Of a DNA stretch of 15,539 bases, positions 1-6,126 are shown in pieces (positions within the stretch are counted from its first letter, which is position 1; every line of letters begins with the position of its first letter). Source of the DNA: an uncultured Streptococcus sp. (GTDB lineage Bacteria > Bacillota > Bacilli > Lactobacillales > Streptococcaceae). The notes beneath the pieces were generated by a model. That model was given only the letters and a program-made list of their open reading frames with translations, was not told the DNA's origin and did not search any database. Position numbers and translations under genes: made by a program. The stretch is from positions 1 through 15,539 of the forward strand of contig CAJZGQ010000014.1 in assembly GCA_916048115.1 (NCBI GenBank), in the 5' to 3' direction.

Positions 1-3
1 TTT

Positions 4-513
4 TTATTGTATTGTTTTTAGAAATGCATCCAGCTCTTTTTGATTCTTGAGAGAGATGAATTTATCGGGATAGGTAGAACGGATATTTCGATACCTTTCT
101 TTGGCATTCTTAGTTCGACCGTCCCAAAGGATCCATCGAATGAATTCCCAGTCAAAGCGTTCAGGGCAGCCCGCTGCCATACTTTCGCGAACGCGTCCCT
201 TATAACGACGGTATCGTTTCCAGGCTCTATAGAGGCAGTTCCAACGAGAGAAATTAAGAAAGATAATGTGGTCTGCTTGTTCCATTCTTTCCTCATAGCA
301 ACACCATGAATAATTTCCATCAATGACCCAGTCTTTATGTTGGCTAAGAAACTGTTTCATCTGTCCCTCCATCCAATCCCGGTCACTGTCTTCCCATCCC
401 GGTTGAAATTGAAGGGTATCCATGTGGAGCTTGGGGATGGAGTAGTAGCGAGCTAATTTTTCAGCCAAGGTGGATTTACCTGACCCAGAATAGCCGATAA
501 TAACAATTTTCAT
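4..513 (-). CDS. FlaR-like P-loop kinase-family protein
   Basis: The 169-residue protein starts with a P-loop (GYSGSGKST, residues 7-15), followed by the patterns HMDTLQF (about 30-36) and VIDGNY (63-68) and a basic, aromatic-rich segment (about 88-130) that resembles the lid of adenylate/shikimate-kinase-like enzymes. This matches the bacterial group annotated as 'DNA topology modulation protein FlaR' or AAA-family ATPase. The substrate is unknown, and the topology name comes from old annotation rather than a shown reaction. I chose the ATG at 513 because GAGAGG lies five bases upstream. The in-frame GTG at 519 would start on that ribosome binding site. It lies downstream of rpsT on the same strand with the rpsT terminator between them and no obvious promoter of its own, so expression may depend on read-through. 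The family is fairly sure; the function is not. Confidence 0.75.
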   Translation of the reverse strand: MKIVIIGYSGSGKSTLAEKLARYYSIPKLHMDTLQFQPGWEDSDRDWMEGQMKQFLSQHKDWVIDGNYSWCCYEERMEQADHIIFLNFSRWNCLYRAWKRYRRYKGRVRESMAAGCPERFDWEFIRWILWDGRTKNAKERYRNIRSTYPDKFISLKNQKELDAFLKTIQ

Positions 514-538
514 AAGCACCTCTCAAAAAATTAGGAAC

Positions 539-559
539 AAAAAAAGCTCCGGAGAGCTT
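539..559 (-). terminator. rpsT rho-independent terminator
   Basis: Read on the minus strand, AAGCTC-TCCG-GAGCTT forms a perfect 6-bp stem (559-544) closed by a TCCG tetraloop. Seven T residues (545-539) begin inside the stem's last pairs and continue beyond it. It lies about 20 bases after the rpsT stop codon. The hairpin separates rpsT from the FlaR-like gene on the same strand. Confidence 0.85.
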
Positions 560-579
560 GATTTTTATGCTGTTCTTGA

Positions 580-813
580 TTAACCAAGTTTCGCTGCAAG
601 ACGTGCTTTATCACGACTAGCTTTGTTCTTGTGGATCAAACCTTTAGTTTCTGCTTTATCGATAGCTGAGCTAGCAGCGCGGTAAAGTTCTTCAGATGGG
701 TTTGCTTCAAAAGCTTTGATTGCAGTACGCATAGCTGATTTTTGAGCTGAGTTTTTTTCGTTTTGTTTAACGTTCAATTCAGCGCGTTTGATAGCTGATT
801 TAATGTTTGCCAA
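580..813 (-). CDS. rpsT: 30S ribosomal protein S20
   Basis: This encodes the small basic protein S20, which binds 16S rRNA early in assembly of the 30S subunit. The sequence is typical of the family: it begins [11 protein letters not shown] after the initiator, has many Lys/Arg/Ala residues in helices, and ends near [12 protein letters not shown]. At 77 residues it has normal length. The start is TTG at 813: GGAGGTGA lies six bases upstream, and the family N-terminus (M)ANIKSAIKR begins exactly there. An in-frame ATG at 828 would add MEVNN but sits on the ribosome binding site itself, so it is not the likely start. The gene has its own promoter and terminator. coaA lies upstream on the same strand with no clear terminator between them. 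Confidence 0.95.
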   Translation of the reverse strand: MANIKSAIKRAELNVKQNEKNSAQKSAMRTAIKAFEANPSEELYRAASSAIDKAETKGLIHKNKASRDKARLAAKLG

Positions 814-846
814 GTTATTCACCTCCATTGATAATCTAACTATCTC

Positions 847-875
847 ATTATATATGAAAAGTTAAGATTTGACAA
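847..875 (-). promoter_or_regulatory. rpsT promoter (sigma-A type)
   Basis: On the minus strand the -35 box TTGTCA (875-870) is followed by a 17-bp spacer and a perfect -10 box TATAAT (852-847). Transcription should start near 840, giving a leader of about 27 bases that holds the GGAGG ribosome binding site and the TTG start. The near-consensus boxes fit a highly expressed ribosomal protein gene. Confidence 0.88.
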
Positions 876-924
876 GCCTAAAATAGCTTTTCCTTAAAAA
901 AGTACCGTTAACAGGCCATTTTCT

Positions 925-1845
925 CTAGCGTCTGAGATAAATTTCGTCGATTTCATGGTCGGTTGCCTTATGGAGAATCAGATCAGCCCGGTTACGGGTT
1001 GGTTGAATGTAATGTTGCAAGTTGACTAAATTAATGGATTCCCAGACCTGATGGGCCATGCTTAAAACTTCTTCTAGTGGTTGCTCTGTAAATCGATAGT
1101 AGTAGTTCTTGGGATCATTTTGAGCTAATGCCAGGAGTTTTTGGAAGCGATCGATATACCAAGATTCGATATCATCGACTGCGGCATCCACATAGATCGA
1201 AAAATCAAAGAAATCGGTCATATAGAGACTGTCATTTTGCGGATTTTGAAAGACATTGATTCCTTCTACAATGACAAAATCAGCCGGTAAAATCGTTTGC
1301 TTCTCATCTGGGACAATATCGTAAATTTCGTGGGAATAGACAGGGATTTCTACACTCTTGTTGTTTTTGATTTGATTGAGAAAATCAAGAAGCAATTCCA
1401 TGTCATAGCTTTCAGGAAATCCTTTTCGATTGAGGAGCTCTTGTTCTTTTAAGATAGCATTTGGATAGAGAAAGCCATCTGTTGTCACCAATTCTACGGT
1501 CGAGCCTTCGAAGGTCCGCGAAAGTAGGATTTGGAGAAGACGACTAGTAGTCGATTTCCCAACAGCGACACTCCCAGAAACCCCAATGATAAAGGGTTGG
1601 CGTTCACTGGTTTTTTGAAGAAAAATCCCTTTTGAGAAGGCCAAATCTTCTTTGGAACGCTTGTAGATTCCGATCAAGTTTGTCAAAGGCAGGTAGACGT
1701 CACGCACATCCTGGAGGTTGATGCGGTCGTTAAAACTTTTAATAGAATTTAGCTCTGTTTGAGAGAGAGGCGGGGTGGTTTTGCGATGCAAATTTTGCCA
1801 GGTTTCCCGATTGATTTTTTCAAAATGTAGAAATTCTTTGTCCAT
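925..1845 (-). CDS. coaA: Pantothenate kinase, type I
   Basis: This cytoplasmic enzyme uses ATP to phosphorylate pantothenate, the first step of coenzyme A synthesis. At 306 residues it matches bacterial type I kinases. Visible landmarks are the P-loop GSVAVGKS (91-98), followed by TTDGFLYPN (120-128) with the conserved acidic residue D122, then [15 protein letters not shown] and the [11 protein letters not shown] strand. The C-terminal part carries the YYYRF and [17 protein letters not shown] segments usual for the family. The ATG at 1845 has AGGAG six bases upstream. It is driven by its own promoter in the divergent region and lies just before rpsT. CoaA enzymes are typically inhibited by coenzyme A or its thioesters; this is family knowledge. 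Confidence 0.96.
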   Translation of the reverse strand: MDKEFLHFEKINRETWQNLHRKTTPPLSQTELNSIKSFNDRINLQDVRDVYLPLTNLIGIYKRSKEDLAFSKGIFLQKTSERQPFIIGVSGSVAVGKSTTSRLLQILLSRTFEGSTVELVTTDGFLYPNAILKEQELLNRKGFPESYDMELLLDFLNQIKNNKSVEIPVYSHEIYDIVPDEKQTILPADFVIVEGINVFQNPQNDSLYMTDFFDFSIYVDAAVDDIESWYIDRFQKLLALAQNDPKNYYYRFTEQPLEEVLSMAHQVWESINLVNLQHYIQPTRNRADLILHKATDHEIDEIYLRR

Positions 1846-1869
1846 ATGTCACTCCTATTTGTAGTCTTT

Positions 1870-1898
1870 AGTATACCAATTTTTAGAGGTCGTGTAAA
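1870..1898 (-). promoter_or_regulatory. coaA promoter (sigma-A type)
   Basis: On the minus strand the -35 box TTTACA (1898-1893), a 17-bp spacer and the -10 box TATACT (1875-1870) precede coaA. The predicted start of transcription is near 1863. Its -35 box lies inside the cre-like sequence at 1892-1907. Confidence 0.8.
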
Positions 1899-1907
1899 CG
1901 ATTTAAA
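1892..1907 (+). promoter_or_regulatory. CcpA cre-like operator in the divergent promoter region
   Basis: The sequence GTGTAAACGATTTAAA fits the Gram-positive catabolite-response consensus WTGNAARCGNWWWCAW except at the first base and at the C near the end. It overlaps the -35 boxes of both the coaA promoter and the plus-strand operon promoter, a position where a bound repressor could block RNA polymerase. Control of nucleoside breakdown by CcpA would make physiological sense, and no dedicated regulator gene is nearby. This is a motif match only. Confidence 0.45.
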
Positions 1908-1930
1908 AAACGAATGAATTATGATAAAAT
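1902..1930 (+). promoter_or_regulatory. Promoter of the nucleoside salvage operon
   Basis: A -35 box TTTAAA (1902-1907), a 17-bp spacer and a -10 box TAAAAT (1925-1930) precede the methyltransferase gene. An overlapping alternative -10 is TATGAT (1920-1925). Either would place the first transcribed base within about five bases of the ATG at 1937, leaving no room for a ribosome binding site. Confidence 0.6.
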
Positions 1931-1936
1931 AACCTT

Positions 1937-2530
1937 ATGAGTAAAATGTATTTCGATATAAACCCAGATGCAGCCCATGATATTCATGATCTGGCTGTTG
2001 TTTTATTGGGACAAAAGATGAATTTCTATACAGATGCGGGCGTCTTTAGTAAAAAAATGATTGATTATGGAAGCCAGGTGCTCTTATCAGCCCTGGATTT
2101 CCAAGAAGGGGAAAGCGTTCTTGATGTCGGTTGTGGCTATGGTCCAATTGGCCTCTCTCTAGCTAAAGCACAGGGAGTCGCCGTGACCATGGTGGATGTC
2201 AATGAGCGGGCGCTTGACTTGGCTAATAAAAATGCCAGCCGAAATGGCGTGGAAGCTCAGATCTTTTCTTCGGATGTCTATGATGCGGTTGAAGGGGTCT
2301 TTGACCATGTGATCAGTAATCCGCCAATCCGAGCCGGTAAGAAAGTGGTGCATCAGGTGATTACGGGTAGTTTTGATCATTTGAAGCCAGGTGGAGACTT
2401 GACCATTGTCATTCAGAAAAAGCAAGGTGCTCCAAGTGCTAAGGCCAAGATGGAAGAGACGTTTGGCAATTGTGAGATCGTAAAAAAAGACAAAGGCTAT
2501 TATATTTTAAGAAGTGAGAAAGAATCATGA
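1937..2530 (+). CDS. RsmC-like class I SAM-dependent methyltransferase
   Basis: This 197-residue protein has the SAM-binding motif VLDVGCGYGPIG (61-72), an acidic motif MVDVN (85-89) and the catalytic signature NPPI (128-131), which is typical of enzymes that methylate exocyclic amino groups of guanine in rRNA. It corresponds to the single catalytic half of RsmC-type 16S rRNA m2G methyltransferases, so rRNA is the likely substrate, but that is inferred. No Shine-Dalgarno sequence precedes the ATG, and the promoter lies immediately upstream. Its stop overlaps the start of pdp by four bases (ATGA), which implies translational coupling. Why an rRNA methyltransferase leads a nucleoside salvage operon is unclear. 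The next in-frame ATG at 1946 also lacks a ribosome binding site. Confidence 0.88.
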   Translation: MSKMYFDINPDAAHDIHDLAVVLLGQKMNFYTDAGVFSKKMIDYGSQVLLSALDFQEGESVLDVGCGYGPIGLSLAKAQGVAVTMVDVNERALDLANKNASRNGVEAQIFSSDVYDAVEGVFDHVISNPPIRAGKKVVHQVITGSFDHLKPGGDLTIVIQKKQGAPSAKAKMEETFGNCEIVKKDKGYYILRSEKES

Positions 2531-3804
2531 GAGCTGTAGATATCATTCAGAAAAAAAGAGATGGTCTTGCCTTAAACAAAGAAGAAATTGAATGGCTGAT
2601 TGAGGGATATGTGGCTGGAACAGTTCCAGATTACCAAATGTCCGCTTTTGCTATGGCCGTTTATTTTAAAGGGATGACGACAGAAGAAATCTCCCATATG
2701 ACCATGAAGATGGTCCAAACAGGGCAACAGTTTGATTTGTCAGCTATTCCAGGAATCAAGGTGGACAAACATTCAACTGGTGGTGTGGGAGACAAGGTGA
2801 CCTTGGTCTTGGTGCCTCTGGTTGCAAGTTTCGGAGTACCAGTTGCTAAAATGAGCGGTCGTGGCTTAGGCCACACGGGTGGAACCATCGATAAATTGGA
2901 ATCGATTAAAGGCTTCCAAATTGAGCGGACTCAAGAAGAATTCATCCAGCAGGTGCAGGAGATCGGCTTATCGGTTATTGGTCAATCTGATCAACTTGTG
3001 AAAGCAGATAAACTCTTGTATGCTCTTCGTGACGTGACTGCGACAGTGGATACCATTCCGTTGATTGCTAGCTCCGTCATGAGTAAGAAAATTGCTGCTG
3101 GAGCAGATGCCATCCTTCTCGATGTCACCGTTGGAGAAGGGGCCTTTATGAAGACCATTGAGGAGGCGCGTGAACTAGCTCGTACCATGGTGGATCTCGG
3201 TAATGCCGTAGGGCGCAAGACAATCGCTGTCATTACAGATATGAGCCAACCTTTGGGAACCAGTATTGGCAATCGTTTAGAGATTTTGGAAGCCCTGGAT
3301 ATTCTAAAAGGACAGGGGCGTGCTGATGTCACAGAGTTTATTTGTGAATTAGCACAAATCATGTTGAAATTGGCCAATGTAGATCAATCGATTGAAGCCA
3401 TTCATGAACACTTGAGCAATAGACAAGCCTTAGCCAAGTTTGAAGAAATGGTCGTGGCACAAGGTGGAAACTTAGAGGATTTGCATCGTCCCGTCAAAGT
3501 AGATCAGGTCCTTGAAGTAACAGCAGATCAAGATGGCGTCATTGCGGCTTTACCTGCCATGGAATTTGGCCTGTTAGCCATGCGACTTGGTGCTGGTCGT
3601 GCTGTCAAATCGGATCCGCTTGATTATGAAACAGGGATTGTATTTGACAAAAAAGTGGGAGAGCAGGTTAAAAAAGGGGAACGCATTGCTCGTATTTTCG
3701 TGAATGAAAAAAATTCACAAGAAAGCGTTACAGAATTCAAAAAAAATGTTAAAATACTAGAAGGGGCTGAAAGCGTTAAAGAAATTATTGAAATAATATC
3801 TTAA
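2527..3804 (+). CDS. pdp: Pyrimidine-nucleoside phosphorylase
   Basis: This cytoplasmic enzyme cleaves uridine, deoxyuridine or thymidine with phosphate to the base and (deoxy)ribose-1-phosphate. The 425-residue sequence shows the phosphate-binding loop [10 protein letters not shown] (81-90) and the family signature from S110 to E125 ([16 protein letters not shown]). An all-helical N-terminal domain precedes these and a C-terminal alpha/beta domain ends the protein. The best name for Gram-positive members is pyrimidine-nucleoside phosphorylase (Pdp), which acts on both uridine and thymidine; automatic pipelines may call it thymidine phosphorylase DeoA. The start overlaps the previous stop and has only a weak AGAAAG-type site, so translation is probably coupled. 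Seventeen bases separate it from deoC. Confidence 0.93.
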   Translation: MRAVDIIQKKRDGLALNKEEIEWLIEGYVAGTVPDYQMSAFAMAVYFKGMTTEEISHMTMKMVQTGQQFDLSAIPGIKVDKHSTGGVGDKVTLVLVPLVASFGVPVAKMSGRGLGHTGGTIDKLESIKGFQIERTQEEFIQQVQEIGLSVIGQSDQLVKADKLLYALRDVTATVDTIPLIASSVMSKKIAAGADAILLDVTVGEGAFMKTIEEARELARTMVDLGNAVGRKTIAVITDMSQPLGTSIGNRLEILEALDILKGQGRADVTEFICELAQIMLKLANVDQSIEAIHEHLSNRQALAKFEEMVVAQGGNLEDLHRPVKVDQVLEVTADQDGVIAALPAMEFGLLAMRLGAGRAVKSDPLDYETGIVFDKKVGEQVKKGERIARIFVNEKNSQESVTEFKKNVKILEGAESVKEIIEIIS

Positions 3805-3821
3805 GTAGCTCAGGAGATTAT

Positions 3822-4484
3822 ATGAAGTTAAATAAATATATCGATCACACTCTTTTAAAACCAGATGCGCAACAAGAACAGATCGAAAAATTGATCGAAG
3901 AAGCTAAGGCATATGATTTTGCGAGTGTCTGTGTGAACCCGACATGGGTGAATTTTGCGGCTGAGGGCTTGCGCGATTCAGACGTTAAAGTTTGTACCGT
4001 CATTGGTTTTCCTTTGGGAGCAAATACCCCTTTTGTCAAAGCGTGTGAAACAAAAAATGCTATTCAAAATGGTGCCGATGAAATTGACATGGTCATTAAT
4101 ATCGGTGCTTTGAAGTCTAAGAATTTAGCACTAGTTGAAGAAGATATCCAAGCTGTTGTCGAAGCAAGCGGTGATAAGCTGGTCAAAGTCATCATTGAGA
4201 CGTGTCTCTTAACAGACGATGAAAAGATCGTTGCTTGTCAGATTGCTAAGTCAGCTGGAGCTGACTTTGTGAAGACTTCAACTGGTTTCTCAACTGGAGG
4301 AGCGACGGTAGAAGATGTAGCCTTAATGCGTCAAACAGTTGGACCAGATATGGGTGTTAAAGCTTCTGGTGGAGCTCGTTCTTATGAAGATGCTCTTGCA
4401 TTTATCGAAGCTGGTGCGACTCGCATCGGAACTTCCTCTGGTGTAGCCATCATGGAAGGAAAAGTGGCTCATGTCGACTACTGA
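3822..4484 (+). CDS. deoC: Deoxyribose-phosphate aldolase
   Basis: This class I aldolase splits 2-deoxyribose-5-phosphate into glyceraldehyde-3-phosphate and acetaldehyde, feeding nucleoside sugars into glycolysis. The 220-residue protein has the expected active-site set: Schiff-base lysine K151 in VKTSTGF, the second lysine K180 in VKASGG, and the aspartate D89 in EIDMVINIG. The N-terminus [10 protein letters not shown] is also typical. AGGAG lies five bases before the ATG. The 3' end overlaps cdd by 14 bases. Its substrate arises from deoxyribose-1-phosphate made by Pdp, but the phosphopentomutase for that step is not in this window. Confidence 0.96.
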   Translation: MKLNKYIDHTLLKPDAQQEQIEKLIEEAKAYDFASVCVNPTWVNFAAEGLRDSDVKVCTVIGFPLGANTPFVKACETKNAIQNGADEIDMVINIGALKSKNLALVEEDIQAVVEASGDKLVKVIIETCLLTDDEKIVACQIAKSAGADFVKTSTGFSTGGATVEDVALMRQTVGPDMGVKASGGARSYEDALAFIEAGATRIGTSSGVAIMEGKVAHVDY

Positions 4485-4860
4485 GTTGATCAATTTAGCA
4501 GTAGAAGTGAGCCAGCATGCTTATGTGCCCTATTCTCATTTCCCAGTTAGTGCAGTCCTTGTGACCAAGGATGACCAGATCTATACAGGTGTCAATATCG
4601 AAAATGCCAGTTTTGGGTTAACCAACTGTGGGGAACGGACAGCTATTTTTAAAGCAGTTTCTGAAGGAGCTCGTGAGTTCAAAGAGCTGATTGTCTATGG
4701 GCAAACAGAAAAGCCCGTCTCTCCGTGTGGTGCTTGTCGCCAGGTCATGGCTGAATTTTTTGAGCCTGATCTGCCTGTAACTTTGGTATCTAAAGATAAA
4801 TCGACGGTCGTGATGACGGTCAAGGAATTACTTCCATATTCCTTTACAGATTTGACTTAG
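4471..4860 (+). CDS. cdd: Cytidine deaminase
   Basis: This small zinc enzyme hydrolyses cytidine and deoxycytidine to uridine and deoxyuridine, supplying substrates for Pdp. At 129 residues it is of the short, homotetrameric class. The zinc ligands are the cysteines C53 in NCGER and C86/C89 in PCGAC, and E55 is the catalytic glutamate. The substrate-binding segment NIENASFG is also present. The motif reads CGE where many relatives have CAE, a mild change that leaves the key residues. The start lies inside deoC, with AAGGA ten bases upstream. About 75 bases separate the stop from the lipoprotein gene. Confidence 0.95.
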   Translation: MSTTELINLAVEVSQHAYVPYSHFPVSAVLVTKDDQIYTGVNIENASFGLTNCGERTAIFKAVSEGAREFKELIVYGQTEKPVSPCGACRQVMAEFFEPDLPVTLVSKDKSTVVMTVKELLPYSFTDLT

Positions 4861-4899
4861 TTGGTCTGTGAGGCGGTCTTTTGACCCTTTCAATACTTC

Positions 4900-4912
4900 G
4901 CAACAATGTTGC
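4900..4912. repeat. 13-bp inverted repeat upstream of the lipoprotein gene
   Basis: GCAACA-A-TGTTGC is a perfect inverted repeat with a single central base, lying 11 bases before the AGGAGG of the BMP lipoprotein gene. With a one-base centre it is better suited to a protein-binding DNA operator than to an RNA hairpin. No convincing promoter overlaps it: TTGACC at 4881 has no good -10 at the right distance. Its role is unknown. Confidence 0.35.
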
Positions 4913-4935
4913 ACAATAATTTAGGAGGTTCAGTA

Positions 4936-5997
4936 ATGAACAAGAAACAATGGCTAGGCCTTGGTCTAGTAACTGTCGCTGCTATCGGACTTGCAGCATG
5001 TGGAAATCGTGCGTCTAAAAAAGATAGCGCAAACTCAGAATCAAAAACTGATTTGAAAGCTGCTATTATTACCGATACTGGTGGTGTGGATGACAAATCA
5101 TTCAACCAATCTGCTTGGGAAGGTTTGCAAGCTTGGGGGAAAGAAAACGGTCTTTCTAAAGGGAACGGATTCGACTACTTCCAATCAACAGATGAATCTC
5201 AATATGCGACAAACCTTGATGAAGCTGTTTCTAACGACTACAAATTAATCTTTGGTGTTGGTTTTGCCTTGCGTAATGCAGTAGATAAAGCAGCCTCTGA
5301 CAACGAAGAAACAAACTTTGTTATCATTGACGAACGTATTGAAGGTAAAAAGAACGTAGCATCTGCTGTCTATGCCGATAACGAAGCTGGTTACCTTGCT
5401 GGTATCGCTGCTGCGAAAACTACAAAATCTAAACAAGTTGGTTTTGTAGGTGGTATGGAAAGTGAAGTTATCACTCGTTTCCGCGCTGGATTTGAAGCTG
5501 GTGTAAAATCTGTTGACCCATCTATCAAAGTTCAAGTAGACTACGCTGGTTCATTCGGTGACGCTGCTAAAGGTAAAACAATTGCTGCTGCACAATACGC
5601 TGCAGGTGCAGACGTTATCTACCAAGTAGCTGGTGGTACTGGTGCTGGTGTCTTCTCTGAAGCAAAAGACTTGAACGAGAAGAAAAATGAAGACGAAAAA
5701 GTTTGGGTTCTTGGTGTGGACCGTGACCAAAAAGCTGAAGGTGAATACACTTCTAAAGATGGTAAAAAATCTAACTTTGTCTTGGCTTCAAGCTTGAAGA
5801 AAGTCGGAGAATCTGTAAAAGACTTGGCTAAGAAAGCTGCTGACGGTAAATTCCCTGGCGGTAAAGTGATTACTTATAGCTTGAAAGATGGTGGAGTTGA
5901 TTTGACAACTGACAACCTTTCTGCGGATGCTAAAAAAGCTGTCGAAGATGCCAAAGCTAAAATCCTTGATGGATCTCTTAAAGTTCCTGAAAAATAA
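4936..5997 (+). CDS. bmpA: BMP-family nucleoside-binding lipoprotein (PnrA/BmpA type)
   Basis: This is the extracellular substrate-binding lipoprotein of a nucleoside ABC importer. The 353-residue protein has a signal peptide (NKKQWLG, then a hydrophobic stretch) ending in the lipobox LAAC with C22 as the lipidated cysteine. The BMP domain follows (IITDTGGVDDKSFNQSAWEG, GVGFALRNAV, VIIDERI, ADNEAGYLAGIAA, VGFVGGM). I chose the ATG at 4936: AGGAGG lies seven bases before it and a normal signal peptide begins there. An in-frame ATG at 4906 would add ten useless residues. The pneumococcal relative PnrA binds purine nucleosides; ligand choice here is unproven. Codon use looks highly optimised. 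The gene is followed by a terminator-like hairpin, then nupA. Confidence 0.92.
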   Translation: MNKKQWLGLGLVTVAAIGLAACGNRASKKDSANSESKTDLKAAIITDTGGVDDKSFNQSAWEGLQAWGKENGLSKGNGFDYFQSTDESQYATNLDEAVSNDYKLIFGVGFALRNAVDKAASDNEETNFVIIDERIEGKKNVASAVYADNEAGYLAGIAAAKTTKSKQVGFVGGMESEVITRFRAGFEAGVKSVDPSIKVQVDYAGSFGDAAKGKTIAAAQYAAGADVIYQVAGGTGAGVFSEAKDLNEKKNEDEKVWVLGVDRDQKAEGEYTSKDGKKSNFVLASSLKKVGESVKDLAKKAADGKFPGGKVITYSLKDGGVDLTTDNLSADAKKAVEDAKAKILDGSLKVPEK

Positions 5998-6009
5998 TAT
6001 TTGATTGGG

Positions 6010-6038
6010 CGGCCCTCCCTTTAAGGGCCGTTTCTTTT
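6010..6038 (+). terminator. Terminator or attenuator after the lipoprotein gene
   Basis: CGGCCCT (6010-6016) pairs perfectly with AGGGCCG (6024-6030) over a seven-base loop, followed by TTTCTTTT. It lies 12 bases after the lipoprotein stop codon. Since nupA downstream has no clear promoter, it likely stops only part of the transcripts, giving more binding protein than transporter. Confidence 0.75.
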
Positions 6039-6042
6039 AAAG

Positions 6043-6095
6043 TGAGACATTTTTGTCTCAATAAAATCTGTTAGTTCTCTAGCAGATTTTATTGA
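6043..6095. repeat. Two overlapping hairpins in the lipoprotein-nupA gap
   Basis: The first hairpin is TGAGAC (6043-6048) with GTCTCA (6055-6060), a 6-bp stem over a T-rich loop. The second is a long stem of 17 pairs with one G-U wobble, joining 6058-6074 to 6079-6095 over the loop TTCT. They share bases 6058-6060, so they cannot both be fully paired. Neither has a clear T-tract on the plus strand, so they may serve as RNA-stability or processing structures. Confidence 0.6.
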
Positions 6096-6126
6096 AATAA
6101 AAAAATTTTGAAAGGAAACCACCTAC

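Noticed and set aside
18..323. Overlapping ORFs on both strands within the FlaR-like gene
   Set aside because: They lie entirely within a recognisable P-loop protein gene, lack ribosome binding sites and show no family features.
900..925. Terminator after coaA around the GTTAAC palindrome
   Set aside because: The palindrome has no loop and the stem cannot extend; the T-run is not properly placed.
2159..3377. Minus-strand ORFs of 75-128 codons antisense to the methyltransferase and pdp genes
   Set aside because: They mirror strongly conserved plus-strand genes, have low-complexity translations with no recognisable domain, and no promoter or ribosome binding site.
4875..4886. GGTC-TTTT-GACC as a terminator after cdd
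   Set aside because: Only four base pairs and no T-tract beyond CCCTTTC; too weak to support a terminator.
4906..4935. Ten-residue N-terminal extension of the lipoprotein
   Set aside because: It has no ribosome binding site, while the ATG at 4936 has AGGAGG and starts a normal lipoprotein signal peptide.
6103..6117. CodY-box-like sequence AATTTTGAAAGGAAA before nupA
   Set aside because: It matches only about 9 of 15 consensus bases (AATTTTCWGAAAATT), which is common by chance in AT-rich DNA.
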